Source of the DNA: RGIG7450 sp045577655
GTDB taxonomy: Bacteria > Bacillota > Clostridia > RUG12999
Reading direction: 5' to 3'
Assembly (NCBI GenBank): GCA_045577655.1
Contig: JAZNIU010000006.1
Coordinates: forward strand, 1 to 36,418
Length of the DNA stretch: 36,418 bases
Shown: positions 1 through 6,878 of the stretch, one piece after another
Layout of the letters: each line of letters starts with the position of its first letter
Numbering within the stretch: the stretch's first letter is position 1
Made by a program: the position numbers and the translations under genes
The notes under the pieces: generated by a model
Database searches by the model: none
What the model was told of the DNA's origin: nothing
The model's input: the letters and a program-made list of their open reading frames with translations, nothing else

Positions 1-431
1 TATTCCCATATTTTCTGATAATCTTTTTCATCACGAATAATATGGTCATGATATGACCTCTGCCAAAGGACATTGCCAAATTTGTTTGTAGTGTATGATT
101 TTAATTGACCGATTACATTTTGTAGGGGAGGGTTTCTATGCCCTCCCGTTCTCTCTAATTTTACAATTAAATGTATATGATTAGGCATAATAACAAATTT
201 GTCAATAATAACGCCATCATAATTATCGTTAATAAATTGTATGGATTTTTCAATCTCGATTCCAATGGGCGATAATATGTTTTGCGGGAGGGCGTGGAAG
301 CCCTCCCCTACAATGTTTGATAACAGGCATTGTTTGTTATACGTGCATATCGTAACAAAATATGCTCCAAGTGCCCCATAATCATATCCTTTTAATCTTG
401 TTGGTTTTCGTTCTGGTAAATTATTTTTCAT
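1..431 (-). CDS. REP-associated tyrosine transposase (RAYT/Y1 family), 3' end beyond window
   Basis: Partial gene: it starts at ATG 431-429 and stays open to the left edge, giving 143 complete codons. The N-terminus (RLKGYDY, then GAYFVTICT at 22-30) is typical of RAYT proteins. The HUH metal-binding motif is MPNHIHLI with His85 and His87. The stretch LWQRSYHDHIIR (122-133) holds the likely nucleophile Tyr127. These enzymes are single-strand transposases that act on REP hairpins. Two 28-nt palindromes lie inside the frame and encode about residues 40-49 and 95-104 without a stop or frameshift. The start overlaps the end of the ribbon-helix-helix gene by 11 nt, so translation may be coupled. 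Whether the protein is active cannot be judged because the C-terminus is missing. Confidence 0.9.
   Translation of the reverse strand, partial: MKNNLPERKPTRLKGYDYGALGAYFVTICTYNKQCLLSNIVGEGFHALPQNILSPIGIEIEKSIQFINDNYDGVIIDKFVIMPNHIHLIVKLERTGGHRNPPLQNVIGQLKSYTTNKFGNVLWQRSYHDHIIRDEKDYQKIWE
121..148 (+). repeat. REP-like palindrome A inside the transposase frame
   Basis: An imperfect palindrome beginning TGTAG. The arms are GGGAGGG (126-132) and CCCTCCC (141-147) with an 8-nt loop. It matches palindrome B at 25 of 28 positions in inverted orientation; the three differences are T/C changes in the loop. Within the transposase it encodes T95 to Q104 (TGGHRNPPLQ). Confidence 0.85.
285..312 (-). repeat. 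REP-like palindrome B inside the transposase frame
   Basis: Read on the minus strand it starts TGTAG, with arms GGGAGGG and CCCTCCC around the loop CTTCCACG. It is the inverted partner of palindrome A. It spans from the last base of codon I40 through P49 of the transposase (VGEGFHALP) and keeps the frame open. Confidence 0.85.
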
Positions 432-594
432 CTTCAATATTTTCTAATGCAACTCGAACTGCCTCAACAACAAAAGCCGTAAATGTACAATTTTCACCTT
501 CGATAGCTTTTTCTACCTTATCAATTATGTCGTTTGGGAATCTTATACACTTGTTAGTTGTCGGCGGAATAGATGGTATTTTAAAGTTTTTCAT
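421..594 (-). CDS. small ribbon-helix-helix-like protein upstream of the transposase
   Basis: 57 aa. The start ATG at 594 is preceded by AGAGGTG at good spacing; an in-frame ATG seven codons upstream lacks a ribosome binding site. The pattern TNKCIRFPNDIIDKVEKAIEG followed by a second helix (FTAFVVEAVRVALENI) fits a CopG/Arc-like ribbon-helix-helix fold: a short beta strand, then two helices. Such proteins bind DNA as dimers. Its TAA overlaps the ATG of the RAYT gene (ATGAAAAATAA), so the two are probably co-translated and it may regulate the transposase. That role is inference. A TATAAT at 615-620 on this strand could be its -10 box, but no good -35 is present. Confidence 0.72.
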   Translation of the reverse strand: MKNFKIPSIPPTTNKCIRFPNDIIDKVEKAIEGENCTFTAFVVEAVRVALENIEDEK

Positions 595-656
595 ACAATC
601 ACCTCTGCAATACAATTATATATAAATATATTTTTATTGTATGCATAGCAAACGTA

Positions 657-685
657 TTGCATTCTGACTGGTTATATGATATAAT
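657..685 (+). promoter_or_regulatory. sigma-A-type promoter for the DUF4177-like gene
   Basis: TTGCAT at 657-662 and TATAAT at 680-685, separated by 17 nt. It sits 33 nt before the start codon and is divergent from the ribbon-helix-helix gene. Confidence 0.8.
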
Positions 686-717
686 GAATATACAAACAAA
701 TGAAAGGAGGGCATGTT

Positions 718-924
718 ATGCCTCAGTATGTAGTTTTACAGGTAACATTAAAAGAAAAGCTTCTTGGAACAACCTCAAAAAATCTTAATGAATTAGAAGG
801 GGTTATTAACGCCCAAGCAGCAAAGGGCTATAGGTTACATACTATCTCTACCGCCTCTGCACATAGTACAGGTTTTGGTGGTGGTGATAGAATTCAAGCA
901 ACAATGGTTTTTGAGAAAATCTAA
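718..924 (+). CDS. small DUF4177-like protein
   Basis: 68 aa, function unknown. The start ATG at 718 follows GAAAGGAGGG; an earlier in-frame ATG at 700 lies before that ribosome binding site and is not used. The protein begins MPQYVVLQV and contains LNELEGVINAQAAKGYRLHTIS, the strand-helix pattern of DUF4177-type proteins, where a short beta sheet packs on a helix ending in a 'KGYRL' turn. There is no signal peptide or membrane segment. It has its own promoter and ends before a shared palindromic terminator, so it is a one-gene unit. The family assignment is by pattern recognition only. Confidence 0.75.
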   Translation: MPQYVVLQVTLKEKLLGTTSKNLNELEGVINAQAAKGYRLHTISTASAHSTGFGGGDRIQATMVFEKI

Positions 925-1030
925 ATATTGCCCGCTGCTGTAACAAGTAGGGAAAATATATTGCATTTCCCAAATATTTAGGATAATCCTAAGACCTTAT
1001 AATCGGGACTATGTGGGCATTGTCCCATAC

Positions 1031-1070
1031 GATAAAAGGCAGAAACAAAATTTTGTTTCTGCCTTTTATC
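1031..1070. terminator. bidirectional palindromic terminator
   Basis: A perfect 40-bp inverted repeat with half-site GATAAAAGGCAGAAACAAAA. It provides A and T tracts on both sides of a GGCAGAAAC/GTTTCTGCC core, so it can stop the DUF4177-like gene (+) and the amidase-radA operon (-). Confidence 0.85.
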
Positions 1071-1086
1071 CTTAACAGACCGATTT

Positions 1087-1581
1087 TTATGTTTCTTCTC
1101 CCACACCTAAAATATGAATTATCCGCACTTTCTCATAATTGTAGGTGGAAAGAGGGCGGTTTCTTGCGTCGTTGCTGTGAGCAGTAACAAGCAGACGGCG
1201 CGGTCCTGAAAATCTTTGGCGCAGAGCCGTTACCAGCATGGCGTGAGTATAATTTTCCCCGTCAAAGCTGAGCTGCACCACATCTCCCGGCAAAGCCCGG
1301 TCAAGCTCCACCTCTTCTCCGTAAGGGCCGGGACCTTTGTTTGAAATGAGAAAATCATACAGAAACTGAACTCCTGTCCAGGAGGGGCTTCTGTCGTCAG
1401 GAGAAATAAAATACCACCCGAAAGTGGGCTCAAAGTTCATAACTCCGCTGCCTGCATAAAGTGCCTGGGACACAAAATTTGTGCAATCTCCGCCAAGTTC
1501 CGAAAAATCGTAATATACAGGGTTGCGCCTGAAAGCCCAGATAAGCGCATATAAAACGGCAAGCTCGCGATTATATATCAT
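1087..1581 (-). CDS. amidase-domain (Amidase_6-like) protein
   Basis: 164 aa. The motif GGDCTNFVSQAL places a likely catalytic Cys at 33. THAML supplies His113 and AHSND (134-138) a further conserved histidine, the pattern of the Amidase_6 domain found in NlpC/P60-like cysteine amidases of Firmicutes. No signal peptide is visible, so it would act in the cytoplasm unless exported another way; most relatives are cell-wall linked. The substrate is unknown. The start follows GAGGTG. It is the last gene of the radA-ispE-DUF554 unit, 45 nt after DUF554; the gap holds CACCTCT/AGAGGTG arms that would pair its ribosome binding site. Confidence 0.8.
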   Translation of the reverse strand: MIYNRELAVLYALIWAFRRNPVYYDFSELGGDCTNFVSQALYAGSGVMNFEPTFGWYFISPDDRSPSWTGVQFLYDFLISNKGPGPYGEEVELDRALPGDVVQLSFDGENYTHAMLVTALRQRFSGPRRLLVTAHSNDARNRPLSTYNYEKVRIIHILGVGEET

Positions 1582-1626
1582 AAAAAAACACCTCTATTGC
1601 ATTATATGCTTTAGAGGTGGTGTAAG

Positions 1627-2310
1627 CTACATAAAAAGACACAATATAATGGGAATGAAAATTGATGGTATGTAGTTCATAATTTTTATTTTTGAAAAGC
1701 CCAGCAAATTAAACCCAAGACCAATTAAAAGGACAGAGCCCGCACAGGTCATTTCAGCAACTGCCGCATCGCTTAAAAAAGGAACGAGGAACTGGCAGAG
1801 CAGAGTCATGGCACCCTGATAGATAAACACCATAATGCTTGACAAAAGCACGCCCACGCCCATGGTAGCTGCGAAAACTATTGCAGAAATAAAGTCCAGC
1901 ACCGATTTGGTGTAAAGTGTCTGATGGTTGCCGGACAATCCACTCTGCAAAGAGCCCATAATTGCCATTGCGCCCACGCAAAATAAAAGGGAAGAAGAAA
2001 CAAACCCCTCGGCAATGGAAATTTTTGTCTTTCCGTCTTTTTTAAATTTCTGTTCTATGCGGTCACCAAGGCGGCAAAGCTTGCCGTCCAGGTCAAGCAG
2101 AGTACCTAAAATCGCACCAAGAGCAACAGAAATAACAGTTATAAGCGCATTTTTGCCGTTCATACATCCGCTTATTCCAATATAAACAACACACAGGGCA
2201 ACACCTGTCATAACAGCATCCGACAGTCTTTTGGGCAGCCCTTTTTTCAGCAACAGACCGATAAGCCCGCCGGCAATAATGGCGAGAGAATTAACAATGG
2301 TTCCAATCAT
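1627..2310 (-). CDS. DUF554 family membrane protein
   Basis: 227 aa of very hydrophobic sequence with about six to seven membrane segments. The opening MIGTIVNSLAIIAGGLIGLLL and the Gly-rich helices with LGAILGTLLDLDGKL match the DUF554 (YdfK/YqgA-like) family. The function is unestablished; a small-molecule transport role is often guessed. A charged loop at about residues 78-97 (RLGDRIEQKFKKDGKTK) is probably cytoplasmic. It starts 5 nt after the ispE stop, within the same transcript. The palindrome GGTTATATAACC lies across that junction, close to the ribosome binding site GAGG. Confidence 0.85.
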   Translation of the reverse strand: MIGTIVNSLAIIAGGLIGLLLKKGLPKRLSDAVMTGVALCVVYIGISGCMNGKNALITVISVALGAILGTLLDLDGKLCRLGDRIEQKFKKDGKTKISIAEGFVSSSLLFCVGAMAIMGSLQSGLSGNHQTLYTKSVLDFISAIVFAATMGVGVLLSSIMVFIYQGAMTLLCQFLVPFLSDAAVAEMTCAGSVLLIGLGFNLLGFSKIKIMNYIPSIFIPIILCLFM

Positions 2311-2315
2311 AGCGG

Positions 2316-3185
2316 TTATATAACCTCATTTCTTTTAAGGGTGTGAACAACAAAGGCTTCACACCTTTCTTTTCTGAGCAGATTTTTTGCGTCATTGGCG
2401 ACAGACCTGTCTTTAAACATGCCAATAACGGTTGGGCCGCTGCCACTCATAACGCTGCCTGTCGCACCACATTCCAAAAGAATGCGTTTGATTTTGCCTA
2501 TTTCGGGGTGAGCCGCAGCGGTAACAGATTCCAGCACGTTAAACATACGGATTCCCACGCCTGTGCTGTCTCCCGCCCGGATGGCTTCAAGAGCTCCGTT
2601 CGTATCGGGGCGTTCCCGCAGCTTGTCCGCCTTAAGATTTGAATAAACCCAGGCAGTTGAAACATGGAAAGGCGGTTTTGCAATTACAAAAGTTGTTGTG
2701 GGAAGATCGGGGAGAGGAGTCATAATTTCGCCTCTGCCCTCGCAAAGTGCGCAACCTCCCTGTATGCAGAAAGGCACGTCGCTTCCAAGCTCAGCACCCA
2801 TTTCAAGAAGCTGTTCGGCAGAAAATATACTGTCGTACAGTCTGTTAAGCCCCACAAGAACTGCTGCTGCATCTGTGCTGCCACCGGCAAGTCCTGCGGC
2901 GACGGGGATAGTTTTTTTGATGTTTATTTCAATTCCCTCTTTGATGTTTGCCCTGCTTAAAAAAAGTTTTGCAGCCGCAAAAGCGATGTTACGACTGTCG
3001 GTGGGCAAATATTTAAGGTTTGTTTTAACAAAAATGCCCCCGCCTTTTTTGCGGATGTTCACACTGTCAAAAAGAGAAACAGACTGCATAATCATTTTAA
3101 CTGCGTGGTAGCCATCCTCCCTTTTCCCCAGGACATCAAGAGTAAGATTTATTTTTGCATTGGCAAAAATGTCTATTTTATCCAT
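2316..3185 (-). CDS. ispE: 4-diphosphocytidyl-2-C-methyl-D-erythritol kinase IspE
   Basis: 289 aa, cytosolic. It phosphorylates CDP-methylerythritol with ATP in the MEP pathway to isoprenoids. The N-terminal NAKINLTLDV (9-18) carries the conserved Lys11. The GHMP kinase ATP loop is PVAAGLAGGSTDAAA (94-108), and the C-terminal loop SGSGPTV is present. The chosen start (ATG 3185) follows GGAGG at 6 nt; a longer frame to 3245 exists but lies inside radA. The start overlaps the radA stop by 8 nt (ATGGATAA), indicating coupled translation. The length is normal for the family. Confidence 0.96.
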   Translation of the reverse strand: MDKIDIFANAKINLTLDVLGKREDGYHAVKMIMQSVSLFDSVNIRKKGGGIFVKTNLKYLPTDSRNIAFAAAKLFLSRANIKEGIEINIKKTIPVAAGLAGGSTDAAAVLVGLNRLYDSIFSAEQLLEMGAELGSDVPFCIQGGCALCEGRGEIMTPLPDLPTTTFVIAKPPFHVSTAWVYSNLKADKLRERPDTNGALEAIRAGDSTGVGIRMFNVLESVTAAAHPEIGKIKRILLECGATGSVMSGSGPTVIGMFKDRSVANDAKNLLRKERCEAFVVHTLKRNEVI

Positions 3186-4563
3186 GACGTCCCTCCTCAA
3201 AACAAACACCGAAAAGCTTTCCCAAAAGTTCGGAAATGTTTTCAATATAATATATTTTCATATTTCCCTTGTAATCGGAAAGATAATTTGCTTTTGGCAG
3301 AATACAGCTTTCAAACCCCATCTTTTCAAGTTCTACAAGCCTTTTTACTGCTCCCGGAACAAAACGGACTTCGCCGGTGAGTCCCACTTCGCCTAAAGCT
3401 GCACAGGTTCTCTTTAAAGGAACATTTTTATAGCCTGACAGAACAGCAAGCATAAGCGGCAGGTCTGCTGCCGGCTCGGAAAGCTTGATTCCGCCTGCGA
3501 TGTTTATATAAATATCTGATGAGCTTATGTCAAGAGCAAGCTTTTTTTCAAGAACAGCAAGGTTCATAACGGTACGGTTATAATCGGTTCCAGAAACCAT
3601 TCGTCTGGGTGTTCCAAACCCCGTTTTTGTAACAAGAGCCTGAATTTCCGACAAAATGGGACGAGTGCCCTCAAGCGCCGCCATAACTGACGAGCCAACC
3701 GCGTTTGCTTGTCTGCCCGAAAGCATCATAAGCGACGGATTTTCAACTTCAGACAGACCTTTGCCGGTCATTTCAAACACGCCTATTTCGTTTGTGGAAC
3801 CAAATCTGTTTTTAACTGCACGGAGTATGCGGTAGGTCTGCAGACGGTCTCCCTCAAAATATAATACACAGTCAACCATGTGCTCTAAAATACGGGGGCC
3901 TGCAATATTGCCCTCTTTGGTGACATGGCCGATAAGAATAACAGAGGTGCCGGACGTTTTGGCAAATTCCAGAAATCGCATACAACATTCTCTTATTTGG
4001 GTCACACTTCCCGGAGCAGAGGGGCAGTCGGAGGATGACATTGTCTGAATGGAGTCCACGACCACAATGTCTGCAGCAGAGTTTTTTGCAGATAAAATAA
4101 CGGCATCAACATCAGTATGTCCAAGAAAATAAAGCCCGTCGGACAGAGCGCCCAGTCTGTCAGCACGAAGTTTCACCTGAGAGTCCGACTCTTCGCCCGA
4201 AACATACAAAACCTTGCTCTTCCTGCCAAAGTTTCCTGCAGCCTGGAGCATAAGCGTGGATTTGCCTATTCCGGGGTCGCCGCCCACCAGAACAAGAGAG
4301 CCGGCGACAAGTCCGCCGCCAAGGACACGGTCAAACTCGGCTATTTCTGAACTGCAGCGGGTTTCGTCCGATATAACAATATCTTTCATTTTAGAAACCT
4401 TAACATCGGCTGCCATCGGTGCCGACTGTTTCTTTGAGGAAACAACAACTTCCTCCACCATGGAATTCCAGCTGCCGCATTCGCTGCACCGTCCCATCCA
4501 TTTTGGCGAAGAATATCCACATTCCTGGCACATATATACAGTTGAAGCTTTTTTTGTTGCCAT
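3178..4563 (-). CDS. radA: DNA repair protein RadA/Sms
   Basis: 461 aa. This is a RecA-like ATPase helping branch migration of recombination intermediates. Order of parts: Cys4 zinc finger (Cys12, 15, 26, 29), Walker A GDPGIGKS (95-102), the RadA-specific KNRFG motif (251-255), and a C-terminal Lon-like domain. The start ATG 4563 has GGAGG at 6 nt; five codons upstream are excluded because they precede that site. In Bacillus radA follows clpC; here it heads its own operon with ispE, DUF554 and an amidase, separated from clpC by a transporter and a glycosyltransferase. Confidence 0.97.
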   Translation of the reverse strand: MATKKASTVYMCQECGYSSPKWMGRCSECGSWNSMVEEVVVSSKKQSAPMAADVKVSKMKDIVISDETRCSSEIAEFDRVLGGGLVAGSLVLVGGDPGIGKSTLMLQAAGNFGRKSKVLYVSGEESDSQVKLRADRLGALSDGLYFLGHTDVDAVILSAKNSAADIVVVDSIQTMSSSDCPSAPGSVTQIRECCMRFLEFAKTSGTSVILIGHVTKEGNIAGPRILEHMVDCVLYFEGDRLQTYRILRAVKNRFGSTNEIGVFEMTGKGLSEVENPSLMMLSGRQANAVGSSVMAALEGTRPILSEIQALVTKTGFGTPRRMVSGTDYNRTVMNLAVLEKKLALDISSSDIYINIAGGIKLSEPAADLPLMLAVLSGYKNVPLKRTCAALGEVGLTGEVRFVPGAVKRLVELEKMGFESCILPKANYLSDYKGNMKIYYIENISELLGKLFGVCFEEGRHG

Positions 4564-4594
4564 AATCTGCCTCCGCATAATGTTTTATGATAAT

Positions 4595-4623
4595 ATTATA
4601 TAACAAAGGAAGCTTTTTGACAA
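4595..4623 (-). promoter_or_regulatory. promoter of the radA operon
   Basis: On the minus strand TTGTCA (4623-4618) and TATAAT (4600-4595) are spaced 17 nt apart. This places transcription start about 25 nt before the radA start codon. It is back to back with the glycosyltransferase promoter. Confidence 0.82.
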
Positions 4624-4713
4624 GTAAAATTAGCGCAACCAGCATAAATTTTAATAAAAAGAGGGCTATAATAATATATATAATTGTGAAAAAGCGAAAA
4701 AAACGAAAAAAGC

Positions 4714-4742
4714 TTGACAATTAGTAAATAGAGATATATAAT
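4714..4742 (+). promoter_or_regulatory. full-consensus promoter of the glycosyltransferase gene
   Basis: TTGACA (4714-4719) and TATAAT (4737-4742) with a 17-nt spacer: both hexamers match the housekeeping sigma consensus exactly. An A-rich stretch lies just upstream (4688-4711) and could act as an UP element. Confidence 0.92.
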
Positions 4743-4787
4743 CTTATCTGGTATTGATTAAAGTTAAAACTTAAGGAGGAGATTGTT

Positions 4788-6047
4788 TTGGGAAACACTT
4801 CTTTTTGGTATAATATTTTAATACTTATTCAGCTTTTTTCCTATGCGATAGGCGGATACTATCTGTTTATGTCCCTTTTCGCATGGATTCCAAAGAAAAA
4901 AATGCCCGACCTTTCGGACAAAGAACATTCATTTGCACTGATTGTTGCGGCGCACAATGAGGAAGCGGTTATTGCGCAGATGGTACACAGTCTGCAGAAA
5001 CTTGACTATAACAAAGACAAATATGAAATTTTTGTTATAGCTGACAACTGCACCGACAACACCGCAAAAGTTGCAAGAGAAGCCGGAGCACAGGTTTTTG
5101 AAAGATTTCATGACACCTTAAGAGGTAAAGGCCACGCTCTTGAATGGATGTTTGACAAAGTTTACAAAATGGACAGAGAGTTTGACAACATCTGTATTTT
5201 TGATGCAGACAACGTTGTTTCAAAAAACTTTTTAAAAGAAATTAACAAACAGCACAACAAAGGATACCGCGTTGTTCAGGGGAACATTGAAAGCAAAAAT
5301 CCGTATGATTCGTGGATTGCAACTGCATACAGTGTTTCTTTCTGGATGATAGGCAAAATATTCCAGCAGGCAAGATACAACATCAATCTTTCCTGTCAGC
5401 TCAGCGGAACAGGTTTTTCTGTTGCGGTAGAGCTTTTGAAAGAACTTGGCTGGGGAGCAACCTGTCTTACTGAAGATATGGAATTCACAGCAAAGCTTGT
5501 TCTCAACGGAGAAAAGGTGGGCTGGGCACACCACGCCTATGTTTACGATGAAAAACCGCTTGGCTTCATCCAGTCCTGGAAACAGAGAAAAAGGTGGATG
5601 CAGGGCCATGCAGATGTTGCTTCAAGGTTTGCAACCAAGCTTTTTGCAAAAGCATTTAAAGACAGAGATATGTCGGCGTTTGACTGTGCCATTTATCTTA
5701 TGCAGCCGCTTAAAGTAATTGCTCTTGCAGTTATAACCGTTATGGCGTTTGTGCAGATGGTATATCCGGACGGAAACATCGGAAAATTCCAGATGTATTA
5801 TGTAATAGACAACCCGGCAATGTGGGCTATTATTTCAGCGTTTACCTTCCTCTACACTCCGGCAGTTGTTACCTATGAAAAACGCGAATTCAACTGGAAA
5901 CTTTTTGTGTGCTATATAACATACGGAATTTATTCGCTGACATGGATTCCTATTACAATCCTCGGAATTATAGACAAAAACAAAACAGAATGGTCACACA
6001 CCGTTCATGTCAGAACAATTGATATAGCAGAAGTTGAAAAACAATAA
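4788..6047 (+). CDS. membrane glycosyltransferase family 2 protein
   Basis: 419 aa, start TTG at 4788 behind AAGGAGG. One N-terminal membrane segment (about 9-33) precedes a GT-A catalytic domain, and three more segments follow (about 303-327, 344-362, 370-395). Catalytic signatures of processive GT2 enzymes are all present: AHNEE (55-59), DAD (139-141), TED (228-230) and QRKRW (266-270). This layout fits polymer synthases of the cellulose/hyaluronan/poly-GlcNAc type, which take a nucleotide sugar in the cytosol and extrude the chain. No partner genes for a specific polymer lie nearby, so the product is unknown. It is a one-gene unit between a strong promoter and a terminator. Confidence 0.9.
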   Translation: MGNTSFWYNILILIQLFSYAIGGYYLFMSLFAWIPKKKMPDLSDKEHSFALIVAAHNEEAVIAQMVHSLQKLDYNKDKYEIFVIADNCTDNTAKVAREAGAQVFERFHDTLRGKGHALEWMFDKVYKMDREFDNICIFDADNVVSKNFLKEINKQHNKGYRVVQGNIESKNPYDSWIATAYSVSFWMIGKIFQQARYNINLSCQLSGTGFSVAVELLKELGWGATCLTEDMEFTAKLVLNGEKVGWAHHAYVYDEKPLGFIQSWKQRKRWMQGHADVASRFATKLFAKAFKDRDMSAFDCAIYLMQPLKVIALAVITVMAFVQMVYPDGNIGKFQMYYVIDNPAMWAIISAFTFLYTPAVVTYEKREFNWKLFVCYITYGIYSLTWIPITILGIIDKNKTEWSHTVHVRTIDIAEVEKQ

Positions 6048-6053
6048 AATAAG

Positions 6054-6084
6054 GGAGCTACGAGATTTTCTCGTAGCTCCTTTT
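6054..6084. terminator. bidirectional terminator between glycosyltransferase and ZIP genes
   Basis: Arms GGAGCTACGAGA (6054-6065) and TCTCGTAGCTCC (6069-6080), loop TTT, followed by TTTT on the plus strand. The convergent ZIP gene ends 5 nt further on. Confidence 0.9.
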
Positions 6085-6088
6085 GTGT

Positions 6089-6838
6089 TTAACCAAGCAG
6101 AAAATCGGTTATAAGCATAACGCAAAATCCGATAATGAGAAAATATGTTGCGCCGCGCTCGTTGCCGTGGGCGTGGGTTTCGGGAATCATCTCGTCACTC
6201 ACCACATAGAGCATGGTTCCGCCCGCAAAAGCAAGTGCAAAGGGCAGAATGGCAGAGGAGAGGGAAACGGCAAAATAACCGACAAAGGTTCCCACAACCT
6301 CAATAATTCCGGTGGCAAGTGCACAGAGAAAGGTTCTTGAAGGAGTCACTCCTGCTGCAAGCATTGGAGCAATTATCACCATACCCTCCGGAATATTCTG
6401 GAGAGCTATACCGAAAGCAATGGTCAGCGCCTCGGCATCGTTCTGGGTGCCGAACCCCACGCCGGCTGCAATTCCTTCCGGAAGATTGTGTATTGCAACC
6501 GCCGTTACAAAAAGCAAAACCTTGCTGAGCTGACCACTTGCGTTTTCGCCCTCCACTCCGACAAGGCGGTGCATGTGGGGCACAAGTTTGTCCAGAAGAT
6601 TTATGGCAAGTGTTCCGCAGAAAATTCCCGCAATTGTTACAATAAGAGGGAATTTCCCGCCATACTCAAGTGAGGGCAGTATAAGCCCAACCACAGCAGA
6701 GGCAAGCATTATTCCGGCAGCGAATGACAGGATATAATCGCTGAATTTATGGGAAATGTTTTTCCACACAAAACCCAGCAAAGAACCTATCACCGTTGCG
6801 CCACCCACCCCGAGAGCAGTCAGTACAACAATATTCAT
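6089..6838 (-). CDS. ZIP family divalent metal transporter
   Basis: 249 aa integral membrane protein with about eight hydrophobic segments. The metal-pathway motifs of ZIP transporters are clear: HNLPEG (117-122) in TM4 and QNIPEG (147-152) in TM5. The loop with PHMH (87-90) adds a small His cluster. ZIP proteins move zinc, sometimes iron or manganese, into the cytosol; the metal here cannot be told. The length is close to GufA/ZupT-type members. It lies 40 nt after clpC with AAGGAG before its ATG and no strong terminator in between, so it may be read with the ctsR-clpC operon. Confidence 0.93.
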   Translation of the reverse strand: MNIVVLTALGVGGATVIGSLLGFVWKNISHKFSDYILSFAAGIMLASAVVGLILPSLEYGGKFPLIVTIAGIFCGTLAINLLDKLVPHMHRLVGVEGENASGQLSKVLLFVTAVAIHNLPEGIAAGVGFGTQNDAEALTIAFGIALQNIPEGMVIIAPMLAAGVTPSRTFLCALATGIIEVVGTFVGYFAVSLSSAILPFALAFAGGTMLYVVSDEMIPETHAHGNERGATYFLIIGFCVMLITDFLLG

Positions 6839-6856
6839 AATATAACTCCTTTAATA

Positions 6857-6876
6857 TGTAGGGGGCATGCCCCCGC
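6857..6876. repeat. short REP-like palindrome between clpC and the ZIP gene
   Basis: A perfect palindrome GGGGGCATGCCCCC (6861-6874) flanked by TGTA on the left and GC on the right. The ends resemble those of the two palindromes in the RAYT gene. No T tract follows on the minus strand, so it is a poor terminator; it could instead stabilise the 3' end of the clpC message. Confidence 0.55.
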
Positions 6877-6878
6877 TT

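Noticed and set aside
362..625. Plus-strand frame of 87 codons opposite the ribbon-helix-helix gene
   Set aside because: It has no ribosome binding site and lies antisense to the RHH gene and the RAYT start, both of which carry recognisable motifs.
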